64,000 nucleotides of DNA from Streptomyces caatingaensis (GTDB lineage: Bacteria; Actinomycetota; Actinomycetes; Streptomycetales; Streptomycetaceae). Location: assembly GCF_001187435.1 (NCBI RefSeq), contig NZ_LFXA01000018.1:124001-188000 (forward strand). The letters run 5' to 3'. The notes beneath the pieces are model-generated. The model saw only the letters and a list, made by a program, of their open reading frames with translations, did no database searches and had not been told where the DNA came from. The position numbers and the translations under genes were made by a program. Position 1 is the first letter of the stretch; each line of letters starts with the position of its first letter. Positions 49,318 to 57,213 of this stretch are shown here, in pieces.

Positions 49318-50805
49318 CTACGCGCCGCCGCTCCCGGTGCCCCACTGGACACGTCCCTCCACGCGCTCCACGGGCCGGTACCGCCGGCGCGCGGGGCCCA
49401 GGACCCGTATGTCCGGGGCCCCGTCCAGGAGGCCGCCCGAGGGATCGTCCGACCCGTCGCGCCGGACGACGTCCCGCTCCGGCGCGAGGATGTCGCGCAC
49501 GACCACGGCGCAGAGGTAGAGGGTGCCCAGCAGGTGCAGCACCAGGGCGAGTTGGTAGCCCTCCAGGGGCAGGCCCTGGTGCTTGTCCCCGTCGCCGATG
49601 TACGCCAGGTAGAACCAGATGCCCAGGAAGTAGAGCACCTCGCAGGCCTGCCAGACCAGGAAGTCGCGCCACTTGGGCCGGGCCAGCGCGGCGAGCGGGA
49701 CCAGCCACAGCACGTACTGCGGCGAATAGACCTTGTTGGTGAGCACGAACAGGGCCACCACCAGGAACGCGAGCTGGGCGAAGCGCGGCCGCCGCGGCGC
49801 GCACAGGCACAGGGCGCCGAGGGCCAGCGCACCGAGGGCCATCAGGGCCGTGGCGTAGGTGTTGACGTCCGCCAGCGGATCGCCGGTCTTCTGCGAGATG
49901 AGCAGCCACAACGAGCCGTAGTCGACCGGCCGCTCCTGGCTGAAGGTGTAGAACTTCGCCCAGCCCTCGCGGATGTGGGGCCCCGAGGAGTCGAAGACGA
50001 ACATCACCGGCAGGTTCACCACCAGCCAGGCGCCCGCCGCCGCGCCCAGCGACTGCAGGAACGCCCGGGTCCGGCCGGCCCGCCAGCACAGCAGCAGCAA
50101 CGGCCAGAGCAGCAGCACCGGATAGAGCTTCGCCGCGGCCGCGAGGCCGATGAGGACGCCCGTCGCGACGGGCCTCCCGCGCGACCACGCGTACATCGCC
50201 GCCGCGGTGAGCGCGACCGCGAACAGATCCCAGTTGATCGTGGCGGTGAGGGCGAAGGCCGGGGCCAGGGCGACCAGCAGCCCGTCCCACGGGCGGCGCC
50301 GGTGCGTGCGGGCCACGCACACGGCGATCACCACGGCGCAGACCAGCAGCATTCCGGCGTTGGCGAACCAGTTGAGCTGCTCGCGGTGCTGGATGCTGCC
50401 GCCGCCCGGGGTGATCAGCGCGGCGACCTCCATGAACAGCCCGGTGAGCACCGGGTATTCGAGGAAGTCTATGTCGCCGGCCGAGCGCGGGATCCTGTCC
50501 AGGTACGGGATGAGCCCCTGGTCGAAGCCGCGCCCCGCGAACAGGTGCGGGATGTCCGAGTAACAGGCGTGCGTGTACTGGGTGGTGGCCCCGAAGAACC
50601 AGCCGTGGTCGTAGCAGGGCGCCTTCTGCGCCATGCCGAGCGCGAACATCCCGATCATCACCAGCGCGACGATCCGGACGGCGTTCCGCCACCCGCCGGG
50701 CAGCGCTCGTCGGCCGGCCGGCCCGCCGACGAGCTCACTGCCGGCGGCGGCCACCTCGTCCTCGACGGTGGGCCGTACAAGCTGGTCGTCCCGCACGCTC
50801 CTCAT
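49318..50805 (-). CDS. Polytopic membrane glycosyltransferase (GT87/DUF2029-like)
   Basis: The 495-residue protein has about 10-12 membrane helices; its early loop DFLEYPVLTGLFM carries the acidic residue expected for GT-C type enzymes, followed by AAKLYPVLLLWPLLLLC and LTNKVYSPQYVLWLVPLAAL. GT87 enzymes use polyprenyl-phosphate sugars outside the membrane. From memory, a protein of this type accompanies ponA/rpsF in mycobacteria too. The ATG at 50805 was chosen over 50865 on spacing and composition. Confidence 0.82.
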   Translation of the reverse strand: MRSVRDDQLVRPTVEDEVAAAGSELVGGPAGRRALPGGWRNAVRIVALVMIGMFALGMAQKAPCYDHGWFFGATTQYTHACYSDIPHLFAGRGFDQGLIPYLDRIPRSAGDIDFLEYPVLTGLFMEVAALITPGGGSIQHREQLNWFANAGMLLVCAVVIAVCVARTHRRRPWDGLLVALAPAFALTATINWDLFAVALTAAAMYAWSRGRPVATGVLIGLAAAAKLYPVLLLWPLLLLCWRAGRTRAFLQSLGAAAGAWLVVNLPVMFVFDSSGPHIREGWAKFYTFSQERPVDYGSLWLLISQKTGDPLADVNTYATALMALGALALGALCLCAPRRPRFAQLAFLVVALFVLTNKVYSPQYVLWLVPLAALARPKWRDFLVWQACEVLYFLGIWFYLAYIGDGDKHQGLPLEGYQLALVLHLLGTLYLCAVVVRDILAPERDVVRRDGSDDPSGGLLDGAPDIRVLGPARRRYRPVERVEGRVQWGTGSGGA

Positions 50806-50856
50806 GCGCCCATCCTGCCGTACCCGTGCCGCACCCGCCCGTGGCCCGCTGGAGCC

Positions 50857-50883
50857 TGTGGACAACCCCGGGCTTGTGGAAAA
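50857..50883. promoter_or_regulatory. Pair of DnaA-box-like sequences
   Basis: On the minus strand TTGTCCACA (50865-50857) is a perfect Streptomyces-type DnaA box, and TTTTCCACA (50883-50875) is a close variant 18 bases away in the same orientation. They lie just upstream of the GT87 gene. Confidence 0.5.
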
Positions 50884-50920
50884 CCTCGGGACCGTCCCGA
50901 GTGAAGGAACGGTCCCGAGG
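50884..50920 (-). terminator. Hairpin downstream of the PBP gene
   Basis: CCTCGGGACCGT (50884-50895) pairs perfectly with ACGGTCCCGAGG (50909-50920) across 13 bases. It lies beyond the 12-bp repeat array that follows the PBP stop and would separate the PBP transcript from the GT87 promoter. Confidence 0.6.
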
Positions 50921-50944
50921 TGGACGTCCGGCCCGGCCGGAGGC

Positions 50945-51052
50945 GGTTCGGCAGGCGATCCGGCGGGCGGTTCGGCCGGCGATTCAGCCGGTCATTCGGC
51001 TGGTCATTCGGCTGGTCATTCGGCTGATCGTTCGGCCGGCCCTTCAGCGGGC
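50945..51052. repeat. Tandem array of nine 12-bp units
   Basis: Nine consecutive 12-mers of the type CATTCGGCTGGT run without gaps. Two adjacent copies (50993-51004, 51005-51016) are identical and a third differs at its last two bases; outer copies are more diverged. The array ends five bases before the PBP stop codon (51057) and has no good coding frame of its own. Confidence 0.88.
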
Positions 51053-51056
51053 CCTT

Positions 51057-53663
51057 TTAGCCGAAGAGGCCGCCGCCGCCCTGGCGACGGGTCTGTCCGG
51101 GGGGCGCCGGTTCGTCGCCGGTGTCGCTCTCCGGGCCGCCCGGACCACCGGTGGCCCCGCTGGTGGCCCCCGGTCCGGCCGAGGTGCCGCTGTCGGTGCC
51201 GTCGTGATCGCCCGTGTGGCACCGGGCGTCGAGCAGCCCGCAGGTCCGGCTCGGCCTGGGCGACGGGGAGGCCGGAGCCGACGGGGACGGCTCCGCGGTC
51301 TCCGAGGGCGACGCGGACGGCGAGGCCGAGGGCGCCGGCGCGGGGGAGGGGGACGCCCCGTCACCGAAGATCTTCTCCCCGATGGGCCGCGGCGGATCGA
51401 ACTGCTTGATCGGAGTGCCCTTCAGCGCCTTCCCCATGTAGTCGGCCCAGATCTCCGCGGGGAACGACGCACCGTGGATCGTCGGCTTGCCGCCGACCCC
51501 GCGCATCGACAGGAACTCCTGGTTCTTCGCGTTGGGATCGACGCGGTACATGCCGATCGCCGTGGACAGCTGCGGGGTGTAGCCCGCGAACCAGGCCGAG
51601 CGGTTGCCGTCCGTCGTCCCCGTCTTGCCCGCCACCGGACGGGCCCCGAGCTTCGCCGCCGTGCCGGTGCCCGCCTCCACGACGGTCCTGAGCACGTCCG
51701 TCACGTTGTTGGCGACGTTGGGGCTGAACGCCTGCTGGGACTTCTGCTCGTGCTCGTAGGCCGGCTTGCCGTTCTTCTCCACCTTCGCGACCGAGTACGG
51801 GTCGATCTGGCGGCCGCTGTCCGCGAAGGTCGCGTACGCGCCGGCCAGCCGGATCGCGCTCGGCGCGGAGGTGCCCAGCGAGAACGTCGGGGTGATCGAG
51901 GCGAGCTGTTCCTTGTCCAGACCGGCGGCCAGGGCCGCCTCCCGGACGAGGTCCGTGCCGACGTCCATGCCGAGCTGGATGTAGGGGGTGTTCACCGAGA
52001 ACTGCATGGCGGTGCGGAGGCTGATGAGGCCCCGGTCCTCGTCGCCGTCGTTCTTCTGGTGCCACTCGCTGCCGTCCCGGTCGTGCCAGACGGCCCCGTT
52101 GTACATGCGCAGGGTCAGCTTGTCGTCGCCGTTGTAGATGCTCTCGGGGGAGACCAGCGTGCGCTCGCTGTCGCTCTGCTGGGGCCCGAGGGCCGGGTTC
52201 CGCTTGCCGTGCGTCATCGCCGCGGCGAGGACGAAGGGCTTGAACGTCGAGCCCACCTGGACGCCGGTGTAGTCGGCGTTGTTGGTGAAGTGGGTCAGGG
52301 CGTTCTCGCCGCCGTAGATGGCGACGATCCTGCCCGTACCGGGCTCGACCGAGGCGCCGCCGAACTGCACGAACTTGTCGACCTCGCGCTTGTCGGGCTT
52401 GAGGTTCGCCCTGCGCACGGCCTCGACGGACTTCGCTAGGGCGTTGACCTTGTCCCGGTCGAACGTCGTGTAGATCTGGTAACCGCCCTTGTCCAGCTCG
52501 CCCTTGCTGATGGTGGAGTGGGCGGTGATGTAGTTGTCGGCGAGGTCGGTGAGGTAGCCGATCTGCCCGGCGCGGTTGGTCGCGGGCTTCGGCTTCTGCG
52601 GCTGCGGGAAGCCCTGTCCGACCCACTTGTCGCGGTCGGCCGCGCTCAGGTGCCCGACCTCGACCTCGCGGTCCAGCGTCCACTTCCAGCGGTCCGTGGC
52701 GCGCTTGGTGTTCTTCTCGGGCGTCGCGGCCGGGCCCTGGCCGCCGTAGGGGTCGTAGAGGTTCGGCCCGTTGAGCGTGGCCGCCAGGTAGGCGCTCTCG
52801 CTCGGCGTCAGGTCCGAGCAGTCCTTGTCGTAGTAGGCGCGCGCCGCCGCCTGGATGCCGTAGGCCCCCCGCCCGTAGTAGGCGGTGTTGAGGTAGCCGG
52901 CGAGGATGTCGTGCTTGTCCTGGGTCGCACCGACCTTGACGGAGATCAGCAGCTCGGTGATCTTGCGCTTGAGCGTCTGCTCCTGGCTCAGGTAGGTGTT
53001 CTTGACGAACTGCTGCGTGATCGTCGATCCGCTCTGCGTCTCACCGCCCTGCGCCATCTTCACGATCGCCCGGGCGATGCCCATCGGGTCGACGCCCCAG
53101 TCCTTGTAGAAACTGGCGTTCTCGGCGGAGATGACCGCGTTCTGCATGGAGAGGGGGATCTGGGAGATCGGCACGATCTGCCGGTTGAGGTTGCCCCCGC
53201 CGGCCACGACCATCTGCTTGCCGTCGGACCAGTAGTAGACGTTCTTCTGCACCTTCGAGGCGAGCTGGGCGCTCGGCACCTGCACCACGGCCAGGGCCAC
53301 GCCCACCGTCCCGAAGATCAGGCCGGCGAACGACGCGGCGGCCCCGACGACCAGCCGCCAGGACGGAACCCAGCGCCGCCAGCCCTCCCGGCCGGCCCGC
53401 GGATAGTCGACCAGTCTCCTCCTTCCCGCGGCGGCCTCCCGCCGCCCCCCTCCTCCGGCCGGCGCCCTTCTGCGGCCGCCGGTCCCCCCGCGCCGGGCCG
53501 CGGCCCGCCCGCCGTAGGGGGGCGTCTCGCCCCGGTCCCGGCCGGGCACTGCGGAGCTGTTGCGTGGTGCGGCACGGCGGCCGGCCGGCTGCTGTGCCGC
53601 CCGCCGGGCCGCGGCTCGTCCGCCGCCCTGCGACCGCGGCGGCTTGCGACGATGCTCGCTCAT
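51057..53663 (-). CDS. Bifunctional penicillin-binding protein (transglycosylase/transpeptidase, PonA-like)
   Basis: The 868-residue class A PBP has an Arg/Gly/Pro-rich cytoplasmic N-terminus of about 100 residues and one membrane helix (VVGAAASFAGLIFGTVGVAL). Its GT51 domain has ISAENASFYKDWGVDP and GSTITQQFVKN; its transpeptidase has GSTFKPF (SxxK), FSVN (SxN) and KTGTT. A Ser/Pro/Asp-rich extracellular tail with two Cys ends the protein. It polymerises and cross-links peptidoglycan. GAGGAAG lies ten bases before the ATG at 53663. Confidence 0.95.
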   Translation of the reverse strand: MSEHRRKPPRSQGGGRAAARRAAQQPAGRRAAPRNSSAVPGRDRGETPPYGGRAAARRGGTGGRRRAPAGGGGRREAAAGRRRLVDYPRAGREGWRRWVPSWRLVVGAAASFAGLIFGTVGVALAVVQVPSAQLASKVQKNVYYWSDGKQMVVAGGGNLNRQIVPISQIPLSMQNAVISAENASFYKDWGVDPMGIARAIVKMAQGGETQSGSTITQQFVKNTYLSQEQTLKRKITELLISVKVGATQDKHDILAGYLNTAYYGRGAYGIQAAARAYYDKDCSDLTPSESAYLAATLNGPNLYDPYGGQGPAATPEKNTKRATDRWKWTLDREVEVGHLSAADRDKWVGQGFPQPQKPKPATNRAGQIGYLTDLADNYITAHSTISKGELDKGGYQIYTTFDRDKVNALAKSVEAVRRANLKPDKREVDKFVQFGGASVEPGTGRIVAIYGGENALTHFTNNADYTGVQVGSTFKPFVLAAAMTHGKRNPALGPQQSDSERTLVSPESIYNGDDKLTLRMYNGAVWHDRDGSEWHQKNDGDEDRGLISLRTAMQFSVNTPYIQLGMDVGTDLVREAALAAGLDKEQLASITPTFSLGTSAPSAIRLAGAYATFADSGRQIDPYSVAKVEKNGKPAYEHEQKSQQAFSPNVANNVTDVLRTVVEAGTGTAAKLGARPVAGKTGTTDGNRSAWFAGYTPQLSTAIGMYRVDPNAKNQEFLSMRGVGGKPTIHGASFPAEIWADYMGKALKGTPIKQFDPPRPIGEKIFGDGASPSPAPAPSASPSASPSETAEPSPSAPASPSPRPSRTCGLLDARCHTGDHDGTDSGTSAGPGATSGATGGPGGPESDTGDEPAPPGQTRRQGGGGLFG

Positions 53664-54060
53664 CGAACGACTACTTCCTCGGGCAGGCGCTATCGCCTGG
53701 AAGCGGCAGGTGTGCGTTCCCCCCGGTGCGCGAAGCGGCCCCCTGAACGGCCGGGCGCACTGCATCCGGGACGAGGACGCCACCCGGCGCCACCCGGTTC
53801 CCAGTGGTCTGCATGGCGCACAGACTACGCACGGTCAAATCCCGACTACTCTGGATGTTCACTCCAATTCAGGCCGCCGGTGTCACACGAACCGGTGATG
53901 TGACCTCGTTCACCGTTCCTCCCCTTGTCGACTCAGGACCCGCGCTCTATCGTCTGGATGTATCGAGTCGATACATCAGCTCGGTACATCAGCTCGGAAT
54001 AAGGGACCAGTAAAGACGCGGGAGCAAAGGACTAGGCTGTGGGGGACAAGGAGGCGAAGA
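53664..54060. other. Divergent intergenic region between the PBP and padR genes
   Basis: These 397 bp contain the PadR-type operator and a 13-bp direct repeat (described separately) close to padR, and a TAGGCT -10-like hexamer at 54033-54038. The PBP-proximal part holds no structure I recognise. Short open frames here lack ribosome sites. Confidence 0.6.
53958..53997. promoter_or_regulatory. PadR operator with tandem half-site repeats
   Basis: ATGTATCGA-G-TCGATACAT (53958-53976) is a perfect 9-1-9 inverted repeat with the ATGT/ACAT ends typical of PadR operators. Its right arm begins a 13-bp sequence, TACATCAGCTCGG, repeated exactly at 53972-53984 and 53985-53997, which adds another ACAT half-site. 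It lies 64-103 bases before the padR ATG. Confidence 0.75.
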
Positions 54061-54648
54061 ATGAGCAGACGCTCCGGCATCCTCGAGTTCGCCGTCCTCG
54101 GCCTGCTCCGCGAATCCCCGATGCACGGCTACGAGCTGCGGAAGCGCCTGAACACCTCACTCGGTGTGTTCAGGGCGTTCAGCTACGGCAGCCTCTACCC
54201 CTGCCTGAAGTCCCTCGTGGCGAACGGCTGGCTGGTGGAGGAGCCCGGGAGCGCTCCCGAGGACGCCAAGGCGGCCTCGCTGGCCGGACGGCGGGCGAAG
54301 ATCGTCTACCGCCTGACGGCGGAGGGGAAAGAGCACTTCGAGAAGTTGCTCGCGCACACGGGTCCGGACGCGTGGGAGGACGAGCACTTCGCCGCCCGCT
54401 TCGCGTTCTTCGGGCAGACCTCGCGGGACGTACGGATGCGCGTCCTGGAAGGCCGTCGCAGCCGGCTGGAGGAGCGCCTGGAGAAGATGCGAGCCTCCCT
54501 GGCCCGCACCCGGGAACGGCTGGACGACTACACCCTCGAGCTCCAGCGGCACGGCATGGAGTCCGTCGAGCGCGAGGTCCGCTGGCTGAACGAGCTGATC
54601 GAGAGCGAACGGGCCGGGCGTGACAGACGCGCCGGTCCGGACCAGTGA
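54061..54648 (+). CDS. PadR family transcriptional regulator
   Basis: The 195-residue PadR protein has a winged-helix N-terminus, GILEFAVLGLLRESPMHGYELRKRL and FSYGSLYPCLKSLVANGWLVEE, and a long C-terminal dimerising coiled coil (SRLEERLEKMRASLARTRERLD). GGAGGCGAAG precedes the ATG. It lies directly upstream of ino1 with a 49-bp gap and probably controls itself and ino1. From memory, the padR-ino1 pairing is also found in mycobacteria. Confidence 0.92.
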   Translation: MSRRSGILEFAVLGLLRESPMHGYELRKRLNTSLGVFRAFSYGSLYPCLKSLVANGWLVEEPGSAPEDAKAASLAGRRAKIVYRLTAEGKEHFEKLLAHTGPDAWEDEHFAARFAFFGQTSRDVRMRVLEGRRSRLEERLEKMRASLARTRERLDDYTLELQRHGMESVEREVRWLNELIESERAGRDRRAGPDQ

Positions 54649-54697
54649 GCCCTGCACTCAGCAGGGCTTCGTCGAGAACGAACAGGGAGCAACCGGA

Positions 54698-55780
54698 ATG
54701 GGTTCGGTTCGCGTAGCCATCGTCGGCGTGGGCAACTGCGCCGCCTCGCTGGTGCAGGGCGTCGAGTACTACAAGGACGCCGACCCGAACGGCCGCGTGC
54801 CGGGTCTGATGCACGTGCAGTTCGGCGACTACCACGTGCGGGACGTCGACTTCGTGGCCGCTTTCGACGTGGACGCCAAGAAGGTCGGGCTCGACCTCGC
54901 CGACGCCATCGGCGCCAGCGAGAACAACACGATCAAGATCTGCGACGTGCCCTCGACCGGTGTCACCGTCCAGCGCGGCCACACCCTCGACGGCCTCGGG
55001 AAGTACTACCGCCAGACCATCGAGGAGTCCGCCGAGGCCCCGGTCGACGTCGTCCAGGTCCTCAAGGACCGCGAGGTCGACGTCCTCGTCTGCTACCTCC
55101 CGGTGGGTTCCGAGGACGCCGCCAAGTTCTACGCGCAGTGCGCCATCGACGCGAAGGTCGCCTTCGTCAACGCCCTCCCGGTCTTCATCGCCGGCACCAA
55201 GGAGTGGGCCGACAAGTTCACCGAGGCCGGCGTGCCGATCGTCGGCGACGACATCAAGTCGCAGGTCGGCGCCACCATCACGCACCGTGTGATGGCCAAG
55301 CTCTTCGAGGACCGCGGCGTCATCCTCGACCGCACGATGCAGCTGAACGTCGGCGGCAACATGGACTTCAAGAACATGCTCGAGCGCGAGCGCCTGGAGT
55401 CCAAGAAGATCTCCAAGACGCAGGCCGTCACCTCCCAGATCCCCGACCGCGAGCTGGGCGAGAAGAACGTCCACATCGGCCCCTCGGACTACGTGGCCTG
55501 GCTGGACGACCGCAAGTGGGCCTACGTCCGCCTCGAGGGCCGCGCCTTCGGCGACGTCCCGCTGAACCTGGAGTACAAGCTCGAGGTCTGGGACTCCCCG
55601 AACTCCGCCGGTGTCATCATCGACGCCCTGCGCGCCGCGAAGATCGCCAAGGACCGGGGGATCGGCGGCCCGATCCTCTCCGCCTCCTCGTACTTCATGA
55701 AGTCGCCCCCCGTGCAGTACTTCGACGACGAGGCCCGCGAGAACGTCGAGAAGTTCATCAGGGGCGAGGTCGAGCGCTAG
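54698..55780 (+). CDS. ino1: Inositol-3-phosphate synthase
   Basis: The 360-residue enzyme has the NAD-binding start VRVAIVGVGNCAASLVQGV, IGDDIKSQVGATITHRV-like residues (VGDDIKSQVGATITHRV), LNVGGNMDFKNML, KISKTQAVTSQI and WDSPNSAGVIIDALRAAKIA. It converts glucose-6-phosphate to inositol-3-phosphate, needed in actinomycetes for mycothiol and phosphatidylinositol. GGGAGC precedes the ATG; the longer frame would overlap padR. Confidence 0.96.
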   Translation: MGSVRVAIVGVGNCAASLVQGVEYYKDADPNGRVPGLMHVQFGDYHVRDVDFVAAFDVDAKKVGLDLADAIGASENNTIKICDVPSTGVTVQRGHTLDGLGKYYRQTIEESAEAPVDVVQVLKDREVDVLVCYLPVGSEDAAKFYAQCAIDAKVAFVNALPVFIAGTKEWADKFTEAGVPIVGDDIKSQVGATITHRVMAKLFEDRGVILDRTMQLNVGGNMDFKNMLERERLESKKISKTQAVTSQIPDRELGEKNVHIGPSDYVAWLDDRKWAYVRLEGRAFGDVPLNLEYKLEVWDSPNSAGVIIDALRAAKIAKDRGIGGPILSASSYFMKSPPVQYFDDEARENVEKFIRGEVER

Positions 55781-55801
55781 GCACGCGCCGGCATCCCCGC
55801 C

Positions 55802-55849
55802 ACAGGCCCTCGGGACGAGTCGTCGGGCTCCCTGTCCCCGAGGGCCTGT
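55802..55849 (+). terminator. Terminator after ino1
   Basis: ACAGGCCCTCGGG (55802-55814) and CCCGAGGGCCTGT (55837-55849) form a perfect 13-bp stem with a 22-base loop, 21 bases after the ino1 stop and 21 before the MFS start. Confidence 0.75.
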
Positions 55850-55870
55850 CCCGTATGTGAAGCTGACCGC

Positions 55871-57196
55871 ATGCCCGTCGTGCGTGATCTTCGCGTCCTG
55901 CTCCACCTGCGCGATTTCCGCCGCCTGCTGACCGTGCGTCTGCTCTCCCAGGGTGCCGACGGGGTCTACCAGGTCGCACTCGCCGCCCACGTCGTCTTCT
56001 CCCCCGAGAAACAGACGTCCCCCGCGGCCATCGCCTCGGCCATGGCCGTCCTGCTGCTCCCGTACTCCCTGCTGGGCCCCCTCACCGGTGTCCTCCTGGA
56101 CCGCTGGCGCCGCCGGCAGGTACTCCTGCACGGCAACCTGCTGCGTGCCGTCCTGGCCGTCGGCACCGCCCTGCTGGTGCTCGCCACGGCGCCCGACGCG
56201 TTGTTCTACGTCTCCGCGCTGTCCGTCACCGCCGTCAACCGCTTCGTCCTCGCCGGGCTCTCGGCCTCGCTGCCGCACGTCGTGGACGATCAGGAGCGGC
56301 TGGTGACGGCCAACGCGCTCTCCCCGACCGCCGGCACGCTCGCCGCCACCGCGGGCGGGGGTGTGGCCTTCGCCGTACGGCTCGCCGCCCCGGGCGGGAC
56401 CGCCTCCGACACCCTCGTCGTCCTCGTCGGCGCCGTCCTCTATCTCTGTGCCGGGGCGGCCGCGCTGCGCATCCCGGCCGACCTGCTGGGCCCCGGCGCC
56501 CTCGTCACCACGGTCTCCCTGCGGACGGCCCTCGTCACGACGGTGCGCGGCTTGACGGCCGGCCTCCGGCACCTGGCACACCGCCGGCCCGCCGGACGGG
56601 TACTGGCCGCCATGACCCTGATGCGCTTCTGCTACGGCGCCCTGACGGTGACCCTGCTGATGCTCTGCCGGTACGCCTGGACCGACAGCGACGCGGCGGG
56701 TCTGGCCCTGCTGGGCCTGGCCGTCAGCGTCTCGGGGGCCGGGTTCTTCGCGGCGGCGGTGATCACCCCATGGGCCACCGGCAGGTTCGGCAGGGTGGGC
56801 TGGATCGTCGTCTGCGCCGCCGCCGCTGCCGTCCTCGAACCGGCGCTGGGCCTGCCCTTCGCCCCGGTTCCGATGCTGATCGCCGCCTTCGTGCTGGGCC
56901 TGGTCACCCAGGGGGCCAAGATCTCCACGGACACGGTGGTGCAGGCCACCGTGGACGACGCCTTCCGTGGCCGGGTCTTCTCGCTCTACGACGTGCTCTT
57001 CAACGTCGCCTTCGTGGGCGCGGCGGGCGTGGCCGCACTGATGCTGCCGCATGACGGCCGGTCGGTCGGCCTCGTCGTCACCGTCGCGGTGCTCTACGCG
57101 GTGACGGCGGTCGCGCTGACGACGGGAGGGCCGGTTTCACGTGAAACAGCGCCGGCGGAGAGGCCGACCTCCGAGGACGGCGTACGTTTCACGTGA
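55871..57196 (+). CDS. MFS transporter with parS sites in its 3' end
   Basis: The 441-residue MFS protein has about 12 helices, with LLPYSLLGPLTGVLLDRWRRRQVLL (motif A-like) near residue 60 and STDTVVQATVDDAFRGRVFSLYDVLF in the second half, the pattern of MFS_3/enterobactin-exporter-like proteins. The last codons contain one parS site (encoding VSRET at 57134-57147), and the stop TGA lies within a second (57186-57199), so the C-terminus is shaped by centromere sequence. The substrate is unknown. Confidence 0.88.
   Translation: MPVVRDLRVLLHLRDFRRLLTVRLLSQGADGVYQVALAAHVVFSPEKQTSPAAIASAMAVLLLPYSLLGPLTGVLLDRWRRRQVLLHGNLLRAVLAVGTALLVLATAPDALFYVSALSVTAVNRFVLAGLSASLPHVVDDQERLVTANALSPTAGTLAATAGGGVAFAVRLAAPGGTASDTLVVLVGAVLYLCAGAAALRIPADLLGPGALVTTVSLRTALVTTVRGLTAGLRHLAHRRPAGRVLAAMTLMRFCYGALTVTLLMLCRYAWTDSDAAGLALLGLAVSVSGAGFFAAAVITPWATGRFGRVGWIVVCAAAAAVLEPALGLPFAPVPMLIAAFVLGLVTQGAKISTDTVVQATVDDAFRGRVFSLYDVLFNVAFVGAAGVAALMLPHDGRSVGLVVTVAVLYAVTAVALTTGGPVSRETAPAERPTSEDGVRFT
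57134..57147. promoter_or_regulatory. parS centromere site within the MFS gene
   Basis: A perfect GTTTCACGTGAAAC inside the coding sequence, read in frame as Val-Ser-Arg-Glu-Thr with flanking bases. It lies 52 bases from the next parS. Confidence 0.95.
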
Positions 57197-57199
57197 AAC
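57186..57199. promoter_or_regulatory. parS centromere site containing the MFS stop codon
   Basis: A perfect GTTTCACGTGAAAC; its internal TGA (57194-57196) is the stop codon of the transporter. The cca gene converges, ending 15 bases further on. Confidence 0.95.
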
Positions 57200-57213
57200 C
57201 GGGGCGGGCCCGC

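Noticed and set aside
50633..51409. Plus-strand frame encoding HSAG-type tetrapeptide repeats
   Set aside because: It runs antisense through the GT87 and PBP genes and only appears repetitive because it crosses the 12-bp array; no start signal.
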